Shown piece by piece: positions 7,284-14,582 of a DNA stretch of 38,876 bases. Position 1 is the stretch's first letter, and every line of letters starts with the position of its first letter. The notes under the pieces are model-generated. The model worked only from the letters and a program-made list of their open reading frames with translations, searched no databases and had not been told where the DNA came from. Origin of the DNA: Anaerolineales bacterium UBA5195 (GTDB taxonomy: Bacteria > Chloroflexota > Anaerolineae > Anaerolineales > Villigracilaceae); assembly GCA_002412925.1 (NCBI GenBank), contig DHVZ01000037.1:1-38876 (forward strand). Direction: 5' to 3'. A program made the translations under genes and the position numbers.

Positions 7284-8357
7284 CTACTTTTCTGTTCCTG
7301 TAACGACCATGTCTTGCATGAAAAAGCGCTGGAAGGCGAACAGGACAATCGCAGGAACAATCATGACCAGCAAAGCGCTGGCCTGCAAAATTTCTGGCGT
7401 GAAATTGAGGGTTTGGTAAGTCTGCACATTGAAAGAAACGGTGCGCAGGTGGCGGGCAATCCCCAGGTAGAGGCTGGCCATGCGCAGCTCGTTCCAGGTG
7501 TAAAAAAAGTGTAACAGGGCAACGGTGGCAACGGCGGGGATGCATTGCGGCAAAATAATCGAAACCAGAATGCGCAGCGGTCCGGCCCCATCCAGCATGG
7601 CGGCTTCATCCAGGTCGCGTGGGATGCTCTTGAAATTCTGGCGGAGTAAAAAGATGTAGATCGCGCTGCCAAAAAAGTGTGGAACAATCAAAGGAAACAG
7701 GGTGCCATTCCAGTTGAAGACCTTGATGTAAACCATATAGGTTGGCACAAGCGTGATGCTGTCGGGAATCAGGATGGTACCGATCAGCAGGAAAAAAAGC
7801 CACTTCCCGCCGGGAATGCGAAAGCGGGAGAAACCATAAGCCACCGCAATCGAGGCAAGTAAAATACCAATTCCGCTAATCGCGGTTACGATCAAGGTAT
7901 TAATCACGCTGCGTGGGAAATTGGCCACCGTCCAGAGCCAGATAAAGTTCTGGTACGTAACCCTCGGCTGGTAGACCAGTTCCAGCGCCCGCCAACTTCC
8001 ATCCCAGTGGATTAATCCGGCTTCGGGATTCTGCGGATCGACAAATTCGCTGTAGGTGCGGGAAGGCTTGACCAGGGCCCATTCTTTGAGACTGCCGTCT
8101 GGTTGTGGCACGCTGTAAATTCGATGGTCCTTGCCCTCGTAGTTGAACTTCTGGACTGTGGCCGGATAAAGGGGGGATTTCGAATCCATCAATTGGGCTT
8201 TATCTTTAAGCGCCGTCACGCCCATGTACGCCAGGGGCGAGAGATAAGCGCCCAGAATCAGCAGCAAGAACAGGTTAACCAGCGCAGTTCCGGTGAATTC
8301 CCACAAGCGAAAGGTCAGGGTCGAGACGCCGGCATTTTTGCGATCAATAATTTTCAT
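7284..8357 (-). CDS. Carbohydrate ABC transporter permease, MalG-like
   Basis: The start is placed at the ATG at 8357 (MKIIDRKNAG), overlapping the upstream permease by 14 nt; the open frame extends further but inside the neighbour. The 357-residue product has six membrane segments and the EAA loop motif DLDEAAMLDGAGPLRILVSI near residue 245, which docks onto the transport ATPase. The order MalF-like then MalG-like is typical of CUT1 sugar importers. An extra extracytoplasmic region of about 100 residues separates the first two membrane helices (roughly residues 45-145, including YPATVQKFNYEGKDHRIYSV). This is longer than in ordinary MalG-type proteins but seen in some family members. No binding protein or ATPase gene is adjacent. 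Confidence 0.88.
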   Translation of the reverse strand: MKIIDRKNAGVSTLTFRLWEFTGTALVNLFLLLILGAYLSPLAYMGVTALKDKAQLMDSKSPLYPATVQKFNYEGKDHRIYSVPQPDGSLKEWALVKPSRTYSEFVDPQNPEAGLIHWDGSWRALELVYQPRVTYQNFIWLWTVANFPRSVINTLIVTAISGIGILLASIAVAYGFSRFRIPGGKWLFFLLIGTILIPDSITLVPTYMVYIKVFNWNGTLFPLIVPHFFGSAIYIFLLRQNFKSIPRDLDEAAMLDGAGPLRILVSIILPQCIPAVATVALLHFFYTWNELRMASLYLGIARHLRTVSFNVQTYQTLNFTPEILQASALLVMIVPAIVLFAFQRFFMQDMVVTGTEK

Positions 8358-9309
8358 GATGAGGATCCTCAGGAAAATAGACCCAGCGATTGGCCGAACG
8401 GAAAAGAACCAGGGTGATTGACATGGTGACGATAAACATGACCCAGGCCAGCGCCGCCGCATACCCAAGTTCAAACCTTGAGAACATGGTCGCGTTGATG
8501 TAACCTTCCATAGGCGAGAGACTGTTTGAAAAAAGGTAACCGCGATCCAGTAAAACAGAGCCCCCGAAGGCGCTGGTCAGGTTAATTACCAGGCTAAAGA
8601 AAATGGCCGGAGAAATCATTGGCAGGGTAATGCCGACGAATCTCGCTATTGGCCCGGCGCCATCCACGCGGGCAGCTTCGATGATCTCGCGGGGGATGGC
8701 CTGCATCGCCCCGTACATGATCAAAAACCCGGGACCGATACTCCAGAGCGCCATCAAGGTCAATAAAATGTTGAACGAGGCTGCGTTATATGGCCCGGGA
8801 ACGGGGGGCAGTCCGAGGGGAGTCATAATCAGCCGGTTGAGCCAACCAGAGCTGGGGTCGACAAAACCCAGCCAGATGAAGAAAATGGCCCCGGCTGGGA
8901 TGATGCTGGGCATGAAAAAGAGCGGGCGCAAAACTGCCTTGCCGCGCACCCGGTCACTCGAAAAAATCGCCGCGAGCGCCAGCGCAGCAATCAGTTCAAG
9001 TGGAACCGTCAACAAGAAATAACCCAGGGAGCCAGCCAGGCTCGACCAGGCTTCGATATCGGTCAAAAAGCGGACATAATTTGCCAGGCCGACAAACCGA
9101 ACCTCGTCGGGGGTAATCATATAGAAATCGGTAAAAGAATACCCCAGCGCCGCCAAAATGGGGAAGAATTTGAGCAGAACAAAGCCCAGGAGCCAGGGGG
9201 AAAGAAAAAGCAGGCCCACTACACCTTCCTGCCGCCGTAAGCCAGCATTAGGATGGGGGAGAACCGGGCGGGCTTCGCGGTTTTTGGTTAAGGGCAGAAA
9301 CATCGTCAT
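8344..9309 (-). CDS. Carbohydrate ABC transporter permease, MalF-like
   Basis: This 321-residue permease has a membrane segment at about 30-52, five more between about 90 and 315, and the EAA loop EIIEAARVDGAGPIARFVGI near residue 215. It is the first gene of a minus-strand operon followed by the MalG-like permease and a PIG-V-like protein. A GGAG lies 4 nt before the ATG at 9309 and 10 nt before a second ATG at 9303, so either could be used. A perfect 20-bp LacI-type palindrome (9337-9356) lies just upstream, suggesting sugar-responsive repression. The solute-binding protein is not encoded in this window, so the substrate cannot be read from context. Confidence 0.9.
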   Translation of the reverse strand: MTMFLPLTKNREARPVLPHPNAGLRRQEGVVGLLFLSPWLLGFVLLKFFPILAALGYSFTDFYMITPDEVRFVGLANYVRFLTDIEAWSSLAGSLGYFLLTVPLELIAALALAAIFSSDRVRGKAVLRPLFFMPSIIPAGAIFFIWLGFVDPSSGWLNRLIMTPLGLPPVPGPYNAASFNILLTLMALWSIGPGFLIMYGAMQAIPREIIEAARVDGAGPIARFVGITLPMISPAIFFSLVINLTSAFGGSVLLDRGYLFSNSLSPMEGYINATMFSRFELGYAAALAWVMFIVTMSITLVLFRSANRWVYFPEDPHHENY

Positions 9310-9336
9310 TTTCTCCAGAATCTAGTGGTTAATGGG

Positions 9337-9356
9337 CAATGTAACCGGTTACATTG
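9337..9356. promoter_or_regulatory. LacI-family operator palindrome
   Basis: CAATGTAACCGGTTACATTG is a perfect 20-bp palindrome with a central CG, the typical architecture of LacI/GalR-family operators. It lies 27 nt before the MalF-like start, just downstream of a possible extended -10 (9369-9377), a roadblock position. The cognate regulator is not in the window. Confidence 0.75.
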
Positions 9357-9368
9357 GGCGCAAGAGCT

Positions 9369-9377
9369 AGTTTACCA
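9369..9377 (-). promoter_or_regulatory. Possible extended -10 of the sugar permease operon
   Basis: TGGTAAACT on the minus strand fits an extended -10 (TGn + TAAACT). No clear -35 is seen. It would place the transcription start a few bases upstream of the palindrome at 9337-9356. Confidence 0.4.
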
Positions 9378-9418
9378 CGATTTCGGAACGCGTCGCGACC
9401 GGGTTGGCGTCAAACGGG

Positions 9419-9424
9419 TATAAT
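9419..9424 (+). promoter_or_regulatory. -10 box, leaderless arrangement, for the DUF4258 gene
   Basis: A perfect TATAAT ends 8 nt before the ATG at 9433, so transcription would begin at or within two bases of the start codon. No Shine-Dalgarno sequence is present between them. Confidence 0.6.
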
Positions 9425-9432
9425 CTAGCCTG

Positions 9433-9726
9433 ATGAAAACTATTATTTTTCGGATTCACGCGATAGAGAGAATGTTCGAGAGGGGGATCGGGATTTCAGA
9501 AATCCACGCAGCTCTCGAAAAAGGTGAAACCATTGAGCACTATGTTGACAAGGCGACATACCCGGGCCGGTTGATTATGTCGCGTTCCGGGAAGAAAAAC
9601 CTGCACGTTGTGGTTGCAGACAACCTGCAGGAGGGGCAGGCGATTGTCGTTACCGGATACCGGCCAGACCGCCGGCGTTGGAGCGACGATTTTAAGCGGA
9701 GGCGCGATGAGATGCCTGATCTGTAA
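9433..9726 (+). CDS. DUF4258 protein, putative toxin
   Basis: This 97-residue basic protein matches DUF4258 along its length: a FRIHAIERMFERGI helix with the H..eR..eRgI pattern, then LEKGETIEHY, a strand series containing LHVVVAD and AIVVTGYRPD, and a terminal W..D...R motif (RRWSDDFKRRR). DUF4258 proteins are small, related in outline to RelE/BrnT-type folds, and are often encoded next to YgiT-type zinc-finger proteins as here. Toxin function is therefore inferred from gene pairing, not from a demonstrated active site. The gene overlaps the next by 20 nt, implying translational coupling. It appears to be transcribed leaderless from the TATAAT at 9419. Confidence 0.85.
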   Translation: MKTIIFRIHAIERMFERGIGISEIHAALEKGETIEHYVDKATYPGRLIMSRSGKKNLHVVVADNLQEGQAIVVTGYRPDRRRWSDDFKRRRDEMPDL

Positions 9727-9943
9727 ACTGGGCACTCCGCAACCCGGCCTGACAACAGTCACCCTCGAGCGTGGGGAATTGAGCCTGGTACTGAACGCGG
9801 TTCCGGCGCTGGTCTGCCCAAACTGCGGCGAAGCCTATGCCGACGAAGCGACCACGGCGCAGTTATTCAAAATAGCCAAAGAAATGGAATATTCGGGTCT
9901 GCTGATGGATGTGCGGCCCTTTGGGATGAAAGAGCTCGCATAA
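9707..9943 (+). CDS. YgiT-type zinc-finger protein, putative antitoxin lacking an HTH
   Basis: The start is the ATG at 9707 (MRCLICKLGT), with GGAGG 4 nt upstream, inside the end of the DUF4258 gene. The product has 78 residues. Two CxxC knuckles (C3/C6 and C37/C40) form the zinc site of MqsA/YgiT N-terminal domains. The segment between them (GELSLVLNAVPALVCPNCGEAYAD) fits the family. Full-length MqsA carries a C-terminal helix-turn-helix of about 65 residues that binds DNA; this protein ends shortly after the zinc domain, so it should neutralise its partner without acting as a repressor by itself. Its pairing with DUF4258 supports a type II toxin-antitoxin-like module, but that is inferred. 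Confidence 0.82.
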   Translation: MRCLICKLGTPQPGLTTVTLERGELSLVLNAVPALVCPNCGEAYADEATTAQLFKIAKEMEYSGLLMDVRPFGMKELA

Positions 9944-9998
9944 AAAACCAATCCGCGAGGAAAAAGCATTGCTTACTCGACCAGCAGGTTGCGCAATT

Positions 9999-10193
9999 TC
10001 ACTCCAGAATTTCCTGGACCCTGCCAACCGCGCCGCTCGTCAGACGGACCTTGATCCCGTGTGGATGGGTGGCGGATTTGGTCAGGATACTTTGGATGAC
10101 GCCATCCGTTAATTTTCCGGTAGCTTGGTCCTGTTTCAAAACGATCCGGACTTTCAAGCCCGGTCTGAGATTGCTGCGCGTATTACCGTCCAT
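9999..10193 (-). CDS. YwbE family protein
   Basis: The start is placed at the ATG at 10193 (MDGNTRSNLRPGLKV), giving 64 residues; the longer open frame to 10286 adds sequence unlike the family. The features RPGLKVRIVLKQDQATGKLT, ILTKSATHPHGIKVRL and GRVQEIL are characteristic of the YwbE family (DUF2196), small beta-rich proteins of unknown function found in many bacteria. It is a single-gene unit on the minus strand, converging on the toxin-antitoxin pair. Upstream is an inverted repeat TACCAT-N6-ATGGTA over a possible extended -10, so it may be regulated. Confidence 0.85.
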   Translation of the reverse strand: MDGNTRSNLRPGLKVRIVLKQDQATGKLTDGVIQSILTKSATHPHGIKVRLTSGAVGRVQEILE

Positions 10194-10218
10194 AGGAGTT
10201 GCCCTTTCTTGGAACCAA

Positions 10219-10240
10219 ATCATACCATCATTGCATGGTA
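10219..10240 (-). promoter_or_regulatory. Promoter with inverted repeat upstream of ywbE-like gene
   Basis: Minus strand TGG-TATGAT (-10 at 10219-10224) is an extended -10. The inverted repeat TACCAT (10223-10228) / ATGGTA (10235-10240) overlaps it and could be an operator. No clear -35. Confidence 0.45.
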
Positions 10241-10383
10241 GCTTGGTAGGGTGGGGGAGGCCGAACGCAGGCTTCGTGAAGGGCAATTAGAGAGCATTTC
10301 ACACTGCTTTCCGCTTCAGCGAACAATTCTCCGGGCAATCCAGATTTCCCAATTTAGCCAGCATGTCTTTTCCGGTGGGGGGC

Positions 10384-10412
10384 TTGACTTTTTGCAGCTT
10401 TGCCCATAAAAT
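10384..10412 (+). promoter_or_regulatory. Promoter of the GIY-YIG/recombinase pair
   Basis: TTGACT (10384-10389), a 17-bp spacer and TAAAAT (10407-10412) make a good sigma70-type promoter about 55 nt before the ATG at 10467. A second TATAAT (10431-10436) downstream is flanked by the short inverted repeat GGTAA-N6-TTACC and lacks a -35 at normal spacing. Confidence 0.6.
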
Positions 10413-10466
10413 AATTATGCTTTCGGTAAGTATAATTACCAAAAACAATAAAGATAGGATCCACGT

Positions 10467-10817
10467 ATGAAACTTGGCGTGATTGTACTAGAAGGCCAGC
10501 GAGCCCCAGATAAAGCTGTGATTTATATCATCAAGAATGGAGGAGAAATTCTCTACATTGGAAAATCGAACCAGGTTGAGAATCGCTTAGCGCAACATTT
10601 GGGATACGATAACCCTCCGTCGACCGGTTATTTTGATGAGTTTGCTCGTGCTGCCATTCCAAGTTGCTGGGAGTGGGATGTAGACTTTGTAGAAATTCCA
10701 AACGATATACTCGACTCTGGTAGTCAGGCGCGTGTTAATTATTGGATAAAGGATAAAGAAGCCATGCTCATCAGAGAATTTTGCCCCAAATATAATATTC
10801 TGAATCGGTTCAAGTAG
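10467..10817 (+). CDS. GIY-YIG domain protein
   Basis: This 116-residue protein has the GIY-YIG nuclease core: AVIYIIKNGGEILYIGKS (about residues 17-34), with the usual first motif in the form 'IYII' and the second as YIGKS. NRLAQH follows, with the conserved Arg, and a late Glu lies in DKEAMLIREFCPKYN (about 97-111). The order and spacing match a stand-alone GIY-YIG domain, so nicking or cleavage of DNA is possible, but no DNA-binding extension is present. AGGA lies 7 nt before the ATG. The gene is distinctly AT-rich relative to the window and lies 6 bp before a tyrosine recombinase, suggesting that both arrived on a mobile element. Confidence 0.8.
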   Translation: MKLGVIVLEGQRAPDKAVIYIIKNGGEILYIGKSNQVENRLAQHLGYDNPPSTGYFDEFARAAIPSCWEWDVDFVEIPNDILDSGSQARVNYWIKDKEAMLIREFCPKYNILNRFK

Positions 10818-10823
10818 ATAAAT

Positions 10824-11864
10824 ATGCCGACTCAACCCCCTCCTGTTATCCTAAAAGCCATGCGAGATTTTCTTGATATGGTAAAGCGTTCACGCAGCCC
10901 CAATACCGCACTAAGCTATACGAAAGGCATTTCTTTTTTTGCTCAAGTTCTCAGCAAACATGATATTTCAGTTGATAAAACTACTATAGATCAGCTCACA
11001 GAGGATGCAATCCCGTGGCTTCTAGATGCACTAAAAGATTTTTCCCCGGCTACAGAGCAACTTTATACAATTGCAGTCAAGCGCTTTTACAATTTTTTGT
11101 CTGCACACAAGCTGTCGGAGATCAATACCCCCCGCTTGAATGAATTTATTATTCAGCAATCGAGGCGAACTGGAAAACGCTTACCGCAGTTCCCGCGCGA
11201 AACCATCGAGAAGGTTTTGGCCTACATTCAGGCACTCACCTCCCCTACCAGCGAAGGTGTGACCTTTGAAGGCGATGATCACCGTCAACCGAAGGGCGCT
11301 TCCGAAACAGAAAGGCTACGTTGGCTGCGCGACCGGGCCTTTTTGGTGACGTTGGCAGATACAGGCTTGCGCGTCCATGAAGCCTGCAACCTGCGGCGCG
11401 GCGACCTGGATTGGAACGAAGGACGCGCCATTATCATCGGCAAGGGCGACAAGCAGGCCGTGATCCGCTTCTCGACGCGCTCCATGGCGGCCCTGAAAGA
11501 CTACCTGAGCGCGCGCGGCAAACTGGACGGCGCCGCGGGGCGGCCGCTGCAATCGCTGCCTTTGTTCGCCCGCCACGATAAAGGGGCCGGGAAAAAGGTC
11601 AAAGCGATGACCACGACTACAGGGAGGAATATCGTCGATCATCGGGTGCGGGAAGCGCTCGGGAACGAATCGGAAGGCAATATTACGCCCCATTCTTTCC
11701 GCCACTATTTCGTTACTACAGTTTTGCGTGCCTCGGGCAACCTCAAACTGGCCCAGGAACTAGCTCGGCACGCGAATATTTCAGTGACCCAACGTTACGC
11801 CCACATTTCAGACGACGAATTGGATCAGGGTTACTTCGAGATTTTCGAGCATGGCGAGATGTGA
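10824..11864 (+). CDS. Tyrosine recombinase/integrase (XerC/D-like)
   Basis: This 346-residue protein has a SAM-like N-terminal core-binding domain (about 5-110: RSPNTALSYTKGISFFAQVL) and a catalytic domain (about 125-340). All expected catalytic residues are present: R183 (TGLRVHEAC), K207 (GKGDK), H290 and R293 (HSFRHYF), H316 (LARHANIS) and nucleophile Y325 (QRYAH). A linker of about 30 residues (TSPTSEGVTFEGDDHRQPKGASETE) precedes the catalytic Arg and is longer than in XerC/D. Composition shifts inside the gene: 32% GC at 10921-10980 against 67% at 11461-11520. It lies 6 bp after the GIY-YIG gene. It may serve a mobile element, but no flanking att repeats were recognised. Confidence 0.9.
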   Translation: MPTQPPPVILKAMRDFLDMVKRSRSPNTALSYTKGISFFAQVLSKHDISVDKTTIDQLTEDAIPWLLDALKDFSPATEQLYTIAVKRFYNFLSAHKLSEINTPRLNEFIIQQSRRTGKRLPQFPRETIEKVLAYIQALTSPTSEGVTFEGDDHRQPKGASETERLRWLRDRAFLVTLADTGLRVHEACNLRRGDLDWNEGRAIIIGKGDKQAVIRFSTRSMAALKDYLSARGKLDGAAGRPLQSLPLFARHDKGAGKKVKAMTTTTGRNIVDHRVREALGNESEGNITPHSFRHYFVTTVLRASGNLKLAQELARHANISVTQRYAHISDDELDQGYFEIFEHGEM

Positions 11865-11925
11865 TTCTGCTATACTTATTTGCAAATCAAGACATCCGCA
11901 AAAAACCGCAGCTCGGAGGCCAGGC

Positions 11926-13266
11926 ATGCTACCCTTACGCAAAAAAATCGGTTACGGGTTGGGGGATTTGGGAATATCCATCTCGTACTTCACGGTCGGA
12001 TTTTTCTTTATTTACTACCTGACCGATATCGTCGGGTTGGAACCCTACCTGGCTGGGCTGGCCTATTTCATTGGAAAAGCCTGGGACAGCCTCAACGATC
12101 CGCTGATCGGAGCGCTAAATGACCGCAGCGCCTCCCCGCTGGGACGCAAGCGTTCCTATCTGCTCTGGTGCGTGATCCCTTTTGCGATCAGTTTCATCGT
12201 TTTATGGATGGTTCCGCTGGATGCCGGGCAGACCGTCAAGTTCCTGTTTGCCACGGCGGCCATGCTCCTGTATGCCACGCTTTACTCGCTGATTGCCGTG
12301 CCGTATATGGCGCTGGTGCCGGTGATGACCGATGACTATGATGAGCGCACCCAGATTGTCGGCATTCGGGCCGTCCTCTCTACGCTGGGAACGCTGGTGG
12401 GCGGCGGCGCTGCCATGCTGGTCTCACGCTTTGCTTCCGAGTTGATGGGCTTGCGCGTCATGGCACTCACATTTTCGATTTTGCTGGTTCTAACGGTCTT
12501 TGTCGCGGCCCAAAGCGTGCGCAACCTGGAAGGCGATTCGAAAAATAAGCCGGCCAACAAGCTGCTGGATTGGCATCTTTACTGGAAATTATTGAAGGAG
12601 CGCAACATTGCCGTGCTGATGATTTTCAAGTTTATTGGGGCAATTGCAACCGGCTCGCTGACCGCCTCGCTGCCTTATTTTGCCAAGCACATCCTGGGGG
12701 ATGAAGGACGCAGTACCATCGGGCTGGCCCTCTATATCGTTGTCTCGGCCATTTTCATCCCAATTTGGGACCGCCTGGCACGCCGGTTTGACCGGCGGCG
12801 CTTGCTCCTGATCGCCATGTTTGTCCTGGCGGCGATTCTCTTTGCGGTTGGCCTGTTTGTCTCGAGCGCCTCAGTGGTCGCTTTTTATCTGGGTTGTGGC
12901 CTGATGGGGACGGTCATGTCCGCCTATATGCTGATTGCATTCTCTTTCCCGGCAGATCTGGTCGATTACTACGAATACCAGTCTGGCGAACGACATGAGT
13001 CAATCATCTTTGGGTTATGGATGACTGTCCACCAACTGGGCATCGGCTTTGCCGGTTTGCTGTTGGGCTTTTTCCTGCAAATTTTTCATTATGATGGCAC
13101 CCTGACTATCCAAACCGATTCTGCCTTGCTGGCAGTGCGGATGGCGCTGGGCGCCATTCCCGGCGCCGCCATGCTCTTGGCCGTGGTTGTCTTGCAGCAA
13201 TACGGCATCACCCGTCAAAAGTACCTGGAAATTCGGCAGGCGCTGGCAGGCAAGCACCCGGCATGA
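11926..13266 (+). CDS. GPH-family (MelB-like) sugar:cation symporter
   Basis: This 446-residue, twelve-helix transporter opens with KKIGYGLGDLG, followed by TVGFFFIYYLTDIVGL and KAWDSLNDPLIGALNDRSASPLGRKRSYLLW. This is the signature of the glycoside-pentoside-hexuronide family (COG2211), including the cation-site region around the WDxxNDP motif. These carriers import sugars or glycosides with Na+ or H+. The start is the ATG at 11926, with GGAGG upstream; the open frame begins earlier inside the recombinase gene. A TATACT at about 11871 may be its -10. Its stop overlaps the ATG of the next gene (ATGA), so it is coupled to the PaaK/CapK-like enzyme, an unusual partner for a sugar symporter. Confidence 0.9.
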   Translation: MLPLRKKIGYGLGDLGISISYFTVGFFFIYYLTDIVGLEPYLAGLAYFIGKAWDSLNDPLIGALNDRSASPLGRKRSYLLWCVIPFAISFIVLWMVPLDAGQTVKFLFATAAMLLYATLYSLIAVPYMALVPVMTDDYDERTQIVGIRAVLSTLGTLVGGGAAMLVSRFASELMGLRVMALTFSILLVLTVFVAAQSVRNLEGDSKNKPANKLLDWHLYWKLLKERNIAVLMIFKFIGAIATGSLTASLPYFAKHILGDEGRSTIGLALYIVVSAIFIPIWDRLARRFDRRRLLLIAMFVLAAILFAVGLFVSSASVVAFYLGCGLMGTVMSAYMLIAFSFPADLVDYYEYQSGERHESIIFGLWMTVHQLGIGFAGLLLGFFLQIFHYDGTLTIQTDSALLAVRMALGAIPGAAMLLAVVVLQQYGITRQKYLEIRQALAGKHPA

Positions 13267-14582
13267 TTCTGGACAAACTGGCCCGCTTCCTGCTGGTACG
13301 CCAAATCCGGCAGAGCTTTTACACCTGGGATGCCGAACGCCTTCAGCATCACCAGCAAAAGCGCCTGGGAGAGATCTTGAAGCATGTCTCCCAGCACTCA
13401 CCTTATTACAAAGAACTGCGCACAAATGGCTGGGACGGCAGTTTCGCCAGCTTGCCCCTGCTCTCCAAGAGCGAGCTGGTGACCCAGTTTGACCAGGTCA
13501 ACACTGCCGGCCTGCGCAAGGCGGACTTGTTTGATTTTGCCATCCGGCGCGAACGCGGCGAACCATTGGGGCTGTATCGTGGGCGCTACTCGGTCGGTTT
13601 ATCTTCGGGGACTTCTGGTATTCGCCTGCCGACAGTTTTATCTGCCTCTGAGCGCTGGCAATACGGCAGCCTGCTCTTTGCCAGGAGCGGCATCCCTGAA
13701 TCTATCCGCCAGCCGCGGGTGCTGTTTGCCCTGCGAGTCAATAATCCCGCTTTCATGGAAGTGCGCTTCCTGGGCGTCAGCATCTTCCATGCCGATTACA
13801 CCCGTCCGATCGAAGACATCGTCCGCCTGATCAATGAAAAAACGCTGAATGTCCTGGCGGGGCCTCCCTCCCTGCTGCGGCTGATTTCCCAACAGCGCCA
13901 GCAGATCGACCACCCCATCCAGGCCCTGATCTCGTATGCAGAAGTTTTGGATGATAAAACGCGCCAACAGCTCCAGGCTGATTTCCAGGCTCCCCTGGCG
14001 CAGATTTATCAGGGGGCTGAGGGCTTTATCGCCTCGACCTGCCGCGCAGGCAGCCTGCATTTGAACGAGGATGTTGTCTTGGTCGAGACTCTAGAGAGCG
14101 GTGACACCGTCAGCCATGCCCGTCGCCTGGTGGTGACTGATTTGCACCGTAAAACCCTGCCATTCCTGCGTTATCAGCTCAACGATATCGTCGAATTCAA
14201 CCCTGAACCTTGTTCCTGCGGTTCGGTCTTTCGATGCATTGAACGCATTCATGGGCGCGCAGACGATATTTTCCACCTGCGCAGCCGTGAAGGCGAGGTA
14301 ATTCGCTTCTTATTCCCTGATTATGTCACCCGCTCGATCAACCAGGCCTCCGAGGAGATCCTTGAATTCCAGGCCATCCAGCACAACCTGGACTCGCTGG
14401 AAATCCGCCTGCACCTCCAGCCAAACGCCGCGCGCACCGACATCGAAACCAGGATTTTGCACAACCTGGAATATTGGGCGCAGCGTGTGGCTGGCAGACT
14501 GGGAACCGTCACGTTCTCGGATGAACTGCCGGAGCGTAATTCCAATTCCCTCAAATTAATCCGGGTTGTGCGCAGGTTTTAA
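13263..14582 (+). CDS. PaaK/CapK-like adenylate-forming enzyme
   Basis: This 439-residue protein belongs to the phenylacetate-CoA ligase/CapK group (COG1541, often annotated 'F390 synthetase-related'). The N-terminus has HHQQKRLGEILKHVSQHSPYYKEL, the conserved opening helix of the family. The ATP-binding loop is VGLSSGTSGIR (about residues 115-125). YQGAEGFIAS, a DLHRKTLPFLRYQLNDIV segment and CSCG follow, as in PaaK-type enzymes. These enzymes activate a carboxylate as acyl-AMP; the substrate cannot be told from sequence. It overlaps the symporter upstream by 4 nt and the GNAT gene downstream by 1 nt, a tight operon. Because a coenzyme F420-type oxidoreductase lies elsewhere in the window, an F420-related role is conceivable but unsupported. 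Confidence 0.85.
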   Translation: MILDKLARFLLVRQIRQSFYTWDAERLQHHQQKRLGEILKHVSQHSPYYKELRTNGWDGSFASLPLLSKSELVTQFDQVNTAGLRKADLFDFAIRRERGEPLGLYRGRYSVGLSSGTSGIRLPTVLSASERWQYGSLLFARSGIPESIRQPRVLFALRVNNPAFMEVRFLGVSIFHADYTRPIEDIVRLINEKTLNVLAGPPSLLRLISQQRQQIDHPIQALISYAEVLDDKTRQQLQADFQAPLAQIYQGAEGFIASTCRAGSLHLNEDVVLVETLESGDTVSHARRLVVTDLHRKTLPFLRYQLNDIVEFNPEPCSCGSVFRCIERIHGRADDIFHLRSREGEVIRFLFPDYVTRSINQASEEILEFQAIQHNLDSLEIRLHLQPNAARTDIETRILHNLEYWAQRVAGRLGTVTFSDELPERNSNSLKLIRVVRRF

